A stretch of DNA of 8,438 bases from Clostridia bacterium (GCA_024404065.1 JAKSQR010000060.1:1-8438); one strand, 5' to 3'. Shown: positions 1-7,108, numbered from the stretch's first letter. Notes: generated from the letters alone by a model not told the origin. Numbers and translations are program-made.

Positions 1-29
1 AAAAAACGCCTCCCTCATGAAAGGGAGGC
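1..29 (-). terminator. Intrinsic terminator of the M28 peptidase gene
   Basis: Positions 8-15 (GCCTCCCT) pair perfectly with 22-29 (AGGGAGGC), giving an 8-bp GC-rich stem with a 6-nt loop. Read on the minus strand the stem is followed by one G and then six T's (positions 6-1). The hairpin starts 12 nt past the stop codon of the minus-strand peptidase gene. On the plus strand it lacks a downstream T-tract, so it should work in one direction only. Confidence 0.93.
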
Positions 30-41
30 ATAAATTATATC

Positions 42-1301
42 TTACTGTTTTGCACCGTTATCAAACTTTTCAAGTACCTTAACAGATACTGCGAAGCAGT
101 CTGCAAGACCTTCAAGGTTCATATTGGTCCATGTATCTTTTCTTGTGTGGTAGTAGCTCTCAAGCTTGTGGTTAAGGGCTGTAATACCAGTACTTCTGTG
201 ACCTGCCTGTGAGAAAGCTGCGTTATCTGTTGCACCGCCAAGAGGGGGAACCATACCCTTGTTACAAAGTATGCCAAGCTCCTGAGCACTTTCCATAAAG
301 AGGTCAGATACATCCTTATCTGCCTTAACAGTAGCGTTAAGGTCACGATAGTTAACAAGAAGATACTTGGGGTCATAAATTGTATCGTATGAGTAAATGA
401 AGGTAGGTACGTCTTTCCATTCGTCAGGATGTGCCTCGCACCATGCCTTTGAACCACGAAGACCTGCTTCTTCTGAGCCTGTAAGGCAAACACAGATTTC
501 GGTGTTTTCAAGTTCAATCTGTTCATCAGCAAGAGCCTTGAGGATTGCGATACCCATATAACAACCAGAAAGGTTATCGTTTGCACCGTCAACAACTCTC
601 TGCCAGTTTACCATCCAGAAAAGACCTACAAGGAAGGGAACGAAAAGAAGTCCCCAGAGACCGCACTTAATCATAGTGCCGATATCCTTGCCCATAATTG
701 CCATGATAGCTGTGATAAGTGAGATAACGCCGAAGTAAATTGCACCGCCGATACCAAGAATTGCGTGACCTTCAAAGCCAACACCGCCAAGTGCATAGTT
801 TACAGGCCATTCCCATGCTGCGTCGGGGTGACCGTTAAATACGATTCTTCTCTTAACTTCGCCCTTAGGAGCCTTATAAGCTGTTACGTTATGACCTGTC
901 TTCTCAGGGAAGAGCTTATCGCAAGCCTTGATGTAAAGACCAAACTGAAGCATTGCAAGTGTAAGACCTGCAACTACAAGGATTGCACCGATAAGGGGAA
1001 GGATTTTAGCACATACACCGCCTACATAAACGCCGGTGAAGAAAAGTGCTATTGCTACAAGTACAAGTGCAACTGTAATGTAAATCCAGCCAAAGAATGA
1101 TTTGGGATTCTCTTTGAAGCTCTCAACCTCAACTCTGTCGCAGCCGAGTCTCTTCATTACCTGACCCATATATTCGCAGCTCTGAAGTTCGCCCTTTGAG
1201 CCGGGGTCTCTCTTTTCAAACTTTGTGCAGATATGTCTGATTTCATCATACATATACTTTGCGTAACCGGACTTTTTCTCAATGATTTTTGAAAGATCCA
1301 T
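42..1301 (-). CDS. Membrane-embedded M28-family zinc (amino)peptidase
   Basis: This 419-residue protein is a probable di-zinc metallopeptidase of the M28 type, which removes N-terminal residues from peptides. The family's metal and catalytic pattern is visible in order: GHPD (H158, D160), a ligand-type Asp in GANDNLSG (D242), the catalytic and metal Glu pair in TGSEE (E277, E278), D306 in YSYDT, and H385 in YYHTRKDT. GGATDNAAF (355-363) is also M28-like. Four hydrophobic segments are evident at about 69-93, 99-124, 180-203 and 208-231. The second pair lies inside the catalytic domain, between H158 and D242. Lys/Arg-rich stretches before helix 1 and after helix 2 suggest the catalytic parts face the cytoplasm (inference). 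There is no signal peptide. The ATG start has AGGAGG 8 nt upstream. The gene is monocistronic, divergent from ligA and closed by its own terminator. Substrate is unknown. An M20-like assignment is less likely given the YHTxxDT ending. Confidence 0.85.
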   Translation of the reverse strand: MDLSKIIEKKSGYAKYMYDEIRHICTKFEKRDPGSKGELQSCEYMGQVMKRLGCDRVEVESFKENPKSFFGWIYITVALVLVAIALFFTGVYVGGVCAKILPLIGAILVVAGLTLAMLQFGLYIKACDKLFPEKTGHNVTAYKAPKGEVKRRIVFNGHPDAAWEWPVNYALGGVGFEGHAILGIGGAIYFGVISLITAIMAIMGKDIGTMIKCGLWGLLFVPFLVGLFWMVNWQRVVDGANDNLSGCYMGIAILKALADEQIELENTEICVCLTGSEEAGLRGSKAWCEAHPDEWKDVPTFIYSYDTIYDPKYLLVNYRDLNATVKADKDVSDLFMESAQELGILCNKGMVPPLGGATDNAAFSQAGHRSTGITALNHKLESYYHTRKDTWTNMNLEGLADCFAVSVKVLEKFDNGAKQ

Positions 1302-1334
1302 AGTGTTTGCCTCCTAATAATAAACTACCTATTT

Positions 1335-1363
1335 ATTATTAAACATTATAGCAAAATAGTCAA
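1335..1363 (-). promoter_or_regulatory. Promoter of the M28 peptidase gene
   Basis: On the minus strand, TTGACT (1363-1358) is followed after exactly 17 bp by AATAAT (1340-1335), one mismatch from consensus in each hexamer. An overlapping alternative is a perfect TATAAT (1350-1345) preceded by TGC, an extended -10 element that would need little or no -35. Either would start transcription some 20-40 nt before the ribosome-binding site AGGAGG (1315-1310). I cannot say which is used. Confidence 0.65.
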
Positions 1364-1457
1364 GCCTAAATTTACACTATTTTTTTGTGCAAAATAACAT
1401 CAAAATCAAGTGGTTAAATGCTTGTGTTAAAATATGTTGGATTTTACCCTCTTTGGT

Positions 1458-1486
1458 TTGACACTCACTTCCGTTTATTATATAAT
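1458..1486 (+). promoter_or_regulatory. Consensus sigma-A promoter of ligA
   Basis: TTGACA (1458-1463), a 17-bp spacer and TATAAT (1481-1486) match the housekeeping sigma consensus at all twelve positions with optimal spacing. The predicted start of transcription is about 1492-1495, leaving a leader of roughly 25 nt before the ligA ATG. This argues against a GTG at 1498 as the start codon, since that would leave almost no leader. Confidence 0.92.
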
Positions 1487-1518
1487 GGAAGGACCAAGTG
1501 TTTACTGAGGTGAATTAT

Positions 1519-3525
1519 ATGAATTATTCCGAATATATGGAGCTTGTTGCCACCATAAATTACCACATGAATTTGTACTACAACAATGACGCTCCTGAAA
1601 TATCTGACTACGAGTATGACCAGCTTATGATTAAGCTGAAAAAGGCAGAGAAGGAAAACCCCGAATGGGTTACTCCCGATTCTCCCTCACAAAAAATCGG
1701 CGGTGTTGCCATGCGTGAGGCAGGTGTCAAGGTAGCCCACGATGTGCCTATGCTCTCTATTGAGGATGTATTTACAAAAGAGGATGTAATTGCCTGGTAT
1801 AATAAAGTACATCAGATGCACCCCGAGTGTACATTTTCAGTTGAAACCAAAATAGATGGCCTTTCCGCAACTCTCCGTTACAGCAAAAAAGAGGATGGCA
1901 AGCTTCATCTTGATATGGCAGAAACAAGAGGTGACGGCCTTGTAGGTGAGGATGTTACCGCCAATGTGCTTGTTATTCCCGATGTTAAAAAGGTGCTTGA
2001 TTTACCTTATGATTCCCTTCAGATACGTGGCGAGGTTTATATGAGCCATGAGGATTTTGAAAGGTATAATCAGCGTCAGGAGGAGATGGGCAAAAAGCTT
2101 GCAGCAAACCCCCGCAACCTTGCAGCAGGCACCCTTCGTCAGCTTGATTCCTCTATTACAAAAGAGCGTGGCCTTCGTATGTTTATTTTCAATATTCAGC
2201 AGGGCCCTGATGAGCTTATGACCACTCACGATGGCTCCCTTGCAATTCTTGAGAAGGCAGGCGTGCCCGTTGTTAATCACACAGTCTGCAAAACAGCAGA
2301 TGAAATTATTGCAAAGATAGATGAAATTGCAGCTATGCGCAGTGAGCTTCACTATGATATTGACGGCGCAGTAGTTAAAATAAATGAGGTTAAGTATCGT
2401 GATGATTTCCCTGCAGGCAGCAAATACTCTGCAGGTCACATTGCTTATAAATATCCTCCTGAGGAGAAAACTGTTGTAATTGATGAGATTATCGTTGATG
2501 TAGGCCGTACAGGTAAGCTTACTTTTACAGGCGTATTTCACGATATTGAAACAGGCAAGCCTGCAAGGCTCTGCGGCACAAGTGTATCAAGAGCAACCCT
2601 TCATAATCAGGACTATATCAACGATATGCAGATCGGTATAGGCGGTGCATATAAGCTATTTAAGAGCGGCGAAATTATCCCCAAGCTCAACGGCTGTGTA
2701 AATGCTCCTGAGAAGGTGTTTACCGCCCCCACTGAGTGCCCTGTTTGTGGCGCACCACTTGTAAGGGAAGAGGATACTGCGGATATCAGATGTGTAAGCT
2801 CATCCTGCCCTGCACAGCTTTCACGCACTATTGCATATTTCTGCTCACTTGACTGTATGAATATTATGGGCTTTGGTGATACCATAGTTGACGCCCTTGT
2901 TAAGGAAGGCTACCTTCAGAATTATGCGGATATTTATACTCTTAAAAATCATAGAGATGAGCTTATTGAAAAGGGCATAATCGGTAAGGAGAAAAACACC
3001 GATAAAATCCTTGAAGCTATTGAGAAATCCAAGCAGAATGATGCTGCAAAGGTGCTTACAGGTCTTGCAATCCGTAATGTAGGCAAAAATACAGCAAAGG
3101 ATATTATGAAGCACTTTGCTTCTATTACCGACCTTGCAGATGCTACCGCAGATGAGCTTATTGCCATTGATGATATAGGCGAAACCACAGCCCTTTGCAT
3201 TACAGAGTTTTTCTCCGCTCCCGCCAATAAAGAAATTATCGCAAGGCTTCAGGCAGAGGGAGTAAATCTTGAGGCAGCAGAGCAGACCGATACAACCGAT
3301 AAGCTTGCAGGAATGACCCTTGTAGTTACAGGCACTCTGCCCACCTTAGGCAGGAAGGAAGCAACTGAGCTTATTGAGAAAAACGGCGGTAAATGTGCAG
3401 GCTCTGTAAGTAAAAAAACAACCTACGTTGTAGCAGGTGAGGCAGCAGGCTCAAAGCTTACAAAGGCTCAGGAGCTTGGCATACCCGTTATTGACGAAGC
3501 AGGTCTTTTTGATTTGATTAAATAG
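1519..3525 (+). CDS. ligA: NAD+-dependent DNA ligase LigA
   Basis: LigA seals nicks in DNA during replication and repair, using NAD+ to adenylate itself. The protein is 668 residues, the usual family length. Domain Ia has the NMN-binding region (Y20, DAPEISDYEYD at 24-34). The adenylation domain has the KIDG motif with nucleophile K111, then ETRGDG (135-140), RGEVYM (170-175), DIDGAVVKI (280-288) and AYKYPPEE (309-316). An OB fold follows, then a four-Cys zinc finger (C407, C410, C425, C430), helix-hairpin-helix repeats (about 445-565) and a C-terminal BRCT domain (about 595-668, with VTGTL and KNGGK). Start: the ATG at 1519 has GAGGTG at 1507-1512, 6 nt upstream, and sits just after the promoter. 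An in-frame GTG at 1498 would add seven residues but is nearly at the transcription start. Where most family members have PRWA before IAYK, this protein has SAGH (305-308). The next gene begins 1 nt after the stop. Confidence 0.97.
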   Translation: MNYSEYMELVATINYHMNLYYNNDAPEISDYEYDQLMIKLKKAEKENPEWVTPDSPSQKIGGVAMREAGVKVAHDVPMLSIEDVFTKEDVIAWYNKVHQMHPECTFSVETKIDGLSATLRYSKKEDGKLHLDMAETRGDGLVGEDVTANVLVIPDVKKVLDLPYDSLQIRGEVYMSHEDFERYNQRQEEMGKKLAANPRNLAAGTLRQLDSSITKERGLRMFIFNIQQGPDELMTTHDGSLAILEKAGVPVVNHTVCKTADEIIAKIDEIAAMRSELHYDIDGAVVKINEVKYRDDFPAGSKYSAGHIAYKYPPEEKTVVIDEIIVDVGRTGKLTFTGVFHDIETGKPARLCGTSVSRATLHNQDYINDMQIGIGGAYKLFKSGEIIPKLNGCVNAPEKVFTAPTECPVCGAPLVREEDTADIRCVSSSCPAQLSRTIAYFCSLDCMNIMGFGDTIVDALVKEGYLQNYADIYTLKNHRDELIEKGIIGKEKNTDKILEAIEKSKQNDAAKVLTGLAIRNVGKNTAKDIMKHFASITDLADATADELIAIDDIGETTALCITEFFSAPANKEIIARLQAEGVNLEAAEQTDTTDKLAGMTLVVTGTLPTLGRKEATELIEKNGGKCAGSVSKKTTYVVAGEAAGSKLTKAQELGIPVIDEAGLFDLIK

Positions 3526-3526
3526 T

Positions 3527-3757
3527 ATGGATGACGATAAAAAGATGGAGTCATTAGGTCGCACAGCAGTAAGCGTTACCTATTGGCTATGGGCATTAAA
3601 AATAATTGCAGTAACAACTGTGATTTTTCTTGTAATCTACTGGCTTGTGGGTGTGCCTCTATGGTGTGCGCCTGTTACAGGTATCTTAGTATGGCTTGTT
3701 TACAGATTTATACGCAGGCTCATACTCAGGTTTATTATATGGCTCGGCAGATTATAA
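3527..3757 (+). CDS. Small two-helix membrane protein, function unknown
   Basis: I do not recognise a family for this 76-residue protein. It has a charged N-terminus (MDDDKK), two predicted membrane helices at about 18-41 and 43-60 joined by a very short turn, and a basic amphipathic C-terminal tail (about 60-76) with five Arg residues spaced between hydrophobic ones. The ATG lies 1 nt after the ligA stop (TAG-T-ATG). There is no good Shine-Dalgarno sequence, so translation probably depends on ribosomes finishing ligA (inference). A second in-frame ATG at 3545 would give a 70-residue form. The frame stays open over 231 nt with membrane-protein composition, and it ends exactly where the rnpB promoter begins. 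No terminator separates it from rnpB. Confidence 0.72.
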   Translation: MDDDKKMESLGRTAVSVTYWLWALKIIAVTTVIFLVIYWLVGVPLWCAPVTGILVWLVYRFIRRLILRFIIWLGRL

Positions 3758-3786
3758 TTGACATTTTACTTATATTATAATAAAAT
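3758..3786 (+). promoter_or_regulatory. Promoter of rnpB
   Basis: TTGACA (3758-3763), a 17-bp spacer and TAAAAT (3781-3786) differ from consensus at one position. The -35 box starts at the base after the stop codon of the upstream small gene. Transcription is predicted to start near 3793-3795, which coincides with the first base of the RNase P P1 helix, so the RNA would need little 5' trimming. A TATAAT at 3776-3781 is also present but lies only 12 bp from the -35 box. Confidence 0.85.
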
Positions 3787-3794
3787 AAATCTTT

Positions 3795-4139
3795 GTGAGA
3801 AGGCCGGGCAATTGCGGGCAGTTTTACTGCGTGAGGAAAGTCCGAGCTTCACAGAGCGGGATAACGGCTAACGGCCGCCGAGGGTGACCTTAGGGAAAGT
3901 GCAACAGAGATATACCGCCTGCTTGCAGGTAAGGGTGGAAAGGCGAGGTAAGAGCTCACCAGCATGCGGGGAACCGCATGGCTCTGCAAACCCTATCCGA
4001 AGCAACACCGACCGGAGGTGGGGGCAACCCCTGCGCTTGCTCGGCGATACTCCAGAGGGTGGCTTGAGATGTACAGCAATGTGCAGATTAGATAGATAAT
4101 TGCCTTAAATGACAGAACTCGGCTTACAAGCCTTCTCAC
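3795..4139 (+). ncRNA. rnpB: RNase P RNA, bacterial type A
   Basis: This is the catalytic RNA of RNase P, which removes 5' leaders from pre-tRNAs together with the RnpA protein. The closing helix P1 is a perfect 10-bp pairing of 3795-3804 with 4130-4139, and P2 pairs 3807-3813 (GGCAATT) with 4098-4104 (AATTGCC). P3 is the short hairpin at 3818-3830. Conserved blocks are present: GAGGAAAGTCCGAGCTTC near 3832, AAGGGTGGAAAGGC near 3931, AGGTAAGAGCTCACCAGC at about 3946-3963, AGATAGATAATTGCC at about 4090-4104 and ACAGAACTCGGCTTAC at about 4112-4127. P12 is a hairpin at 3963-3980 with a GGAA tetraloop. The arrangement fits the ancestral type A, as expected in Clostridia. The exact 3' end after P1 is uncertain by a few bases. 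Confidence 0.96.
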
Positions 4140-4158
4140 TTTATTTTACTTTGATTTT

Positions 4159-4184
4159 GGCGGATTCACTCCGCCTTATTTTTT
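4159..4184 (+). terminator. Intrinsic terminator after rnpB
   Basis: GGCGGA (4159-4164) pairs with TCCGCC (4170-4175) around a 5-nt loop, followed by TTA and six T's (4179-4184). It lies 19 nt beyond the P1 helix of RNase P RNA and ends 5 nt before the recD2 start codon, so it doubles as the immediate upstream region of recD2. Confidence 0.85.
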
Positions 4185-4189
4185 GAACT

Positions 4190-6397
4190 ATGGATGAAAT
4201 TATAACCATTGATGGCACTATTGAAAGTGTTACCTATCAGAATACCGAAAGTGGCTACACTGTCCTTGACTTTGTTACAAGCGACGGTGAGTCTTTTATT
4301 GCCGTCGGTAACCTGGGTAACCTTGTGGAGGGCGAAAGCGTAACCTTCACAGGCACTTTTGTATTTCATCCAAAATATGGCAAGCAGTTAAAGGTAGAAT
4401 CCTGCATCAGAAAAATTCCTGAAACTGCAGATGAAATGTTTATTTTCCTCTCCGCAGGCACCATACGTGGTATAGGCGTTAAAACAGCACAGAAGATAAT
4501 TGATGCCTTCGGTGAGAAGACTTTTGATGTAATTGAGAATGAGCCTGACCGCCTTGCAAAAATCAAGGGTATCACCAAAGAGAGAGCCAGAGAAATCTCC
4601 CGTGAGTTTAAGGTATACGAAGGGGAGAGGCGTGCTATAATATCCCTTGAAAAATTTGGTATGAAAACCAACGAGGCAATTAAAGTTTATAATCTTTTTG
4701 GCGCAAGAAGTGCAGAGGTTGTTGAGAATAACCCTTATATGCTTTGTAATTTAGGCATACGCATTTCTTTTGACCGTGCTGATGAGATTGCGGCAAATCT
4801 GCCAAAGCCCCCACTTGATGAGTATCGTATTCAGGGCGGTGTGCTTTATGTTATGAGGCATAATTTAGGTAATGGTCACACCTGTGTGCCACGCTCCTCC
4901 CTTTTTGCACCTTGTATGGATTTATTAGGCTGCAGTGAGGATGATGTGGATATTCAGATTGATAACCTTATTGCCATGCGCAGGCTCGTTACAGCAGAGT
5001 TAAGAGGTAAGGATTTTATCTTTTTACCAGATTTATATAATGCCGAGCACGACTCTGCCCGTGCATTGTTATTTATGAAAAGATATGCCACCAAGTCAAT
5101 GGGTGATATAGATGACCAGATTAAAATGGCTCAGGTTGCAGGTGGCGTAGTATTTAATGATTTGCAGATAAAGGCAATAAAAATTGCCGTTGAAAAGGGC
5201 ATACTTGTTTTAACAGGCGGACCGGGCACAGGTAAAACCACCACCGTAAGAGGTATATTGCGTGTGCTTGAAAATCAGGGCGTAGATGTTGCCCTTGCTG
5301 CCCCCACAGGCAGAGCTGCAAAAAGAATGAGCGAGGTTACAGGCAAGGAAGCCCTCACAATTCACCGCTTGCTTGAGGTTGAGTGGGACGAGAATGACAG
5401 ACCTAAATTTCAGCGAAACAAACGCAATCCCCTTGACTGCGGCGCAATAATTGTGGATGAGCTTTCAATGGTGGATGTACAGCTTTTCTCATCCCTGCTT
5501 GATGCCCTCCCAATAGGCTGCAGGCTTATAATGGTAGGGGATAGCGACCAGCTTCCACCCGTAGGTGCAGGCAATGTGCTTCACGATATAATTGAATCAA
5601 ATGTTATAGATGTAGTTGAGCTTAATCAGGTTTTCCGTCAGGCTATGGAGAGCCTCATTATAACCAATGCCCATAAAATTGTTGCAGGCGAAATGCCTGA
5701 GCTTGATATCAAGGATAAGGACTTTTTCTTTATGGAAAAGCAGCTGCCCTCCAATGCGGCTCAGACAATAGTTGATTTGCTTGATACCCGCCTGCCAAGT
5801 GCTTATAACTACTCACCTATAGAGGATATTCAGGTGCTTTGTCCATCCCGCAAGGGTGAAACAGGCACAATAAATCTTAATAAGCTTCTTCAGGAAAGGC
5901 TGAATCCTCCTCACAAAAAGAAAAAAGAGGTAACCTTCGGCTCACGCATTTTCCGTGAGGGCGATAAGCTTATGCAAATTAAAAATAACTACAACATACA
6001 ATGGCACAACGATGTTAAAGAGGGCGAGGGCGTATTCAACGGAGATATAGGCATACTCCTCTCCATAGATACAGAGTACGAAATACTCACAATCCGCTTT
6101 GATGACAGAGTTGCAACTATTCCCTTTGAGTCAAGCATTGAGCTTGAGCACGCCTATGCAATTACAGTGCATAAAAGTCAGGGCAGTGAATTTCCCGCAG
6201 TAGTAATTCCTGTAGTCGGCGTAAATGACTTGCTTCTTTACAGAAATCTGTTGTATACTGCGGTTACCAGGGCTAAAGAGCTGCTTATACTTGTAGGCAA
6301 CAGACAAACTGTTCAGACTATGGTTGATAATAATAAAAAACAACGCAGGTATTCATCGCTGCGTGATTACATAGTAAGGCTTGGTGAGGAGAAGTGA
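4190..6397 (+). CDS. recD2: RecD2-type ATP-dependent 5'-3' DNA helicase
   Basis: This is a superfamily 1B helicase of the RecD2/YrrC kind, which acts without RecBC in DNA repair and replication-fork maintenance. The 735-residue length is within the family range. The N-terminal OB-like region (about 1-75) is followed by helix-hairpin-helix segments (about 86-140). The helicase core shows Walker A GGPGTGKTT (343-351), motif Ia APTGRAAKRM (371-380), Walker B VDELSM (422-427), motif III GDSDQLPPVG (450-459), motif IV LNQVFRQ (478-484), FNGDIG (616-621), a UvrD-like C-terminal motif AITVHKSQGSEF (657-668) and motif VI LYTAVTRAKELL (688-699). All catalytic motifs are intact. The ATG at 4190 matches the expected family N-terminus, yet no Shine-Dalgarno sequence precedes it: the 14 nt before it are U-rich and lie directly after the rnpB terminator hairpin. 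The last bases overlap the start of comFC by 4 nt. It heads the recD2-comFC-mreB-like operon; I see no convincing dedicated promoter. Confidence 0.95.
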   Translation: MDEIITIDGTIESVTYQNTESGYTVLDFVTSDGESFIAVGNLGNLVEGESVTFTGTFVFHPKYGKQLKVESCIRKIPETADEMFIFLSAGTIRGIGVKTAQKIIDAFGEKTFDVIENEPDRLAKIKGITKERAREISREFKVYEGERRAIISLEKFGMKTNEAIKVYNLFGARSAEVVENNPYMLCNLGIRISFDRADEIAANLPKPPLDEYRIQGGVLYVMRHNLGNGHTCVPRSSLFAPCMDLLGCSEDDVDIQIDNLIAMRRLVTAELRGKDFIFLPDLYNAEHDSARALLFMKRYATKSMGDIDDQIKMAQVAGGVVFNDLQIKAIKIAVEKGILVLTGGPGTGKTTTVRGILRVLENQGVDVALAAPTGRAAKRMSEVTGKEALTIHRLLEVEWDENDRPKFQRNKRNPLDCGAIIVDELSMVDVQLFSSLLDALPIGCRLIMVGDSDQLPPVGAGNVLHDIIESNVIDVVELNQVFRQAMESLIITNAHKIVAGEMPELDIKDKDFFFMEKQLPSNAAQTIVDLLDTRLPSAYNYSPIEDIQVLCPSRKGETGTINLNKLLQERLNPPHKKKKEVTFGSRIFREGDKLMQIKNNYNIQWHNDVKEGEGVFNGDIGILLSIDTEYEILTIRFDDRVATIPFESSIELEHAYAITVHKSQGSEFPAVVIPVVGVNDLLLYRNLLYTAVTRAKELLILVGNRQTVQTMVDNNKKQRRYSSLRDYIVRLGEEK

Positions 6398-7104
6398 AGA
6401 AATTCCGTAAGCTGGCAATTTCATCTTTATTTCCAAAGCACTGTGCATACTGTGACAGGCTTATACCAGGTGATAAAACCACCTGTAATAAGTGCCTTAA
6501 AAATCTGCCACGCATAGAGGGTAAAATCTGCCCAAAGTGCGGTATTGAAAAATCCCGCTGCAACTGTAAAGGCAGGGAAAATTATTATGAGACCATCGTA
6601 GCTCCATTTTATTATGAAGGTAATGTGCGCCGTGGTATTCATATTTATAAATTCAGGCACTCCGTTCAGAATGCAGAGGCTTTTTCTGCCGAGATGGCAA
6701 ACACTATAAAGGATAAATATGGTAATATAAATATAGATTATATAACTGCAGTGCCCTCAACTAAGCAAAGCCTTAAAAAGAGGGGATATGACCAGGTAGA
6801 TATTCTTGCGGATAAAACTGCAAAGCTTGCAGGCTTAGAATATAAACCACAGGTGCTTTCCAAAATTTATGAAACAGATATTCAGCACGGTCTTTCTGCA
6901 ATAATGCGCAGAGGCAACCTTGCAGGTGTGTTTGATGTAAATAACCCAGCTGATGTGGAAGGCAAAACAATTCTGCTTTGTGATGATATTTCCACCTCAG
7001 GCGAAACCTTAAATGAATGTGCCAAAATGCTTTGGCTTTATGGTGCAGAAAAAATATATTGTATAGCGCTGGCAATTACAGCGCCAAAGAAACCCAAAAG
7101 GTGA
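6394..7104 (+). CDS. comFC: ComFC-like phosphoribosyltransferase-fold protein with zinc-finger N-terminus
   Basis: ComF/ComFC (GntX-like) proteins contribute to natural transformation, where ComFC works with the ComFA ATPase after DNA uptake; many non-transforming bacteria also carry the gene. The 236-residue protein has an N-terminal cysteine cluster (C17, C20, C31, C34, C46, C49, C56, C58) consistent with zinc binding. After it come the conserved KKRGYDQ (128-134), QHGLSAIMRRGN (164-175) and the PRPP-binding loop ILLCDDISTSGET (193-205) with acidic pair D197-D198. The start is a GTG overlapping the recD2 stop (GTGA), with GAGGAG 2 nt upstream. That spacing is short, but no other start fits the expected N-terminus (SLFPKHCAYC). 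Translational coupling to recD2 is likely. No ComFA gene is visible; RecD2 occupies the upstream position. Confidence 0.9.
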   Translation: MKKFRKLAISSLFPKHCAYCDRLIPGDKTTCNKCLKNLPRIEGKICPKCGIEKSRCNCKGRENYYETIVAPFYYEGNVRRGIHIYKFRHSVQNAEAFSAEMANTIKDKYGNINIDYITAVPSTKQSLKKRGYDQVDILADKTAKLAGLEYKPQVLSKIYETDIQHGLSAIMRRGNLAGVFDVNNPADVEGKTILLCDDISTSGETLNECAKMLWLYGAEKIYCIALAITAPKKPKR

Positions 7105-7108
7105 TTAT

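Noticed and set aside
765..1100. 111-codon open frame on the plus strand opposite the peptidase gene, rich in Cys, Lys and Tyr
   Set aside because: It lies wholly antisense to the well-supported M28 gene. Its odd composition follows from the complement of hydrophobic codons, and it has no ribosome-binding site.
1381..1433. TGTTAAAAT (1425-1433) as a second, upstream ligA promoter
   Set aside because: No acceptable -35 box lies 16-18 bp upstream, and the perfect promoter at 1458-1486 makes it unnecessary.
1498..1518. GTG start for ligA adding seven residues
   Set aside because: It sits about 5 nt from the predicted transcription start and has no ribosome-binding site, while the ATG at 1519 has GAGGTG at ideal distance.
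2002..2541. 179-codon open frame on the minus strand inside ligA
   Set aside because: It is entirely antisense to conserved LigA adenylation and OB-fold coding sequence, with Cys-rich low-plausibility composition and no promoter or start signal.
3583..3780. 65-codon frame overlapping the small membrane protein gene
   Set aside because: It is a shifted frame of the 3527-3757 gene, runs into the rnpB promoter and has no ribosome-binding site.
3884..4099. 71-codon plus-strand open frame
   Set aside because: It lies within the RNase P RNA, whose paired helices and conserved blocks explain the sequence.
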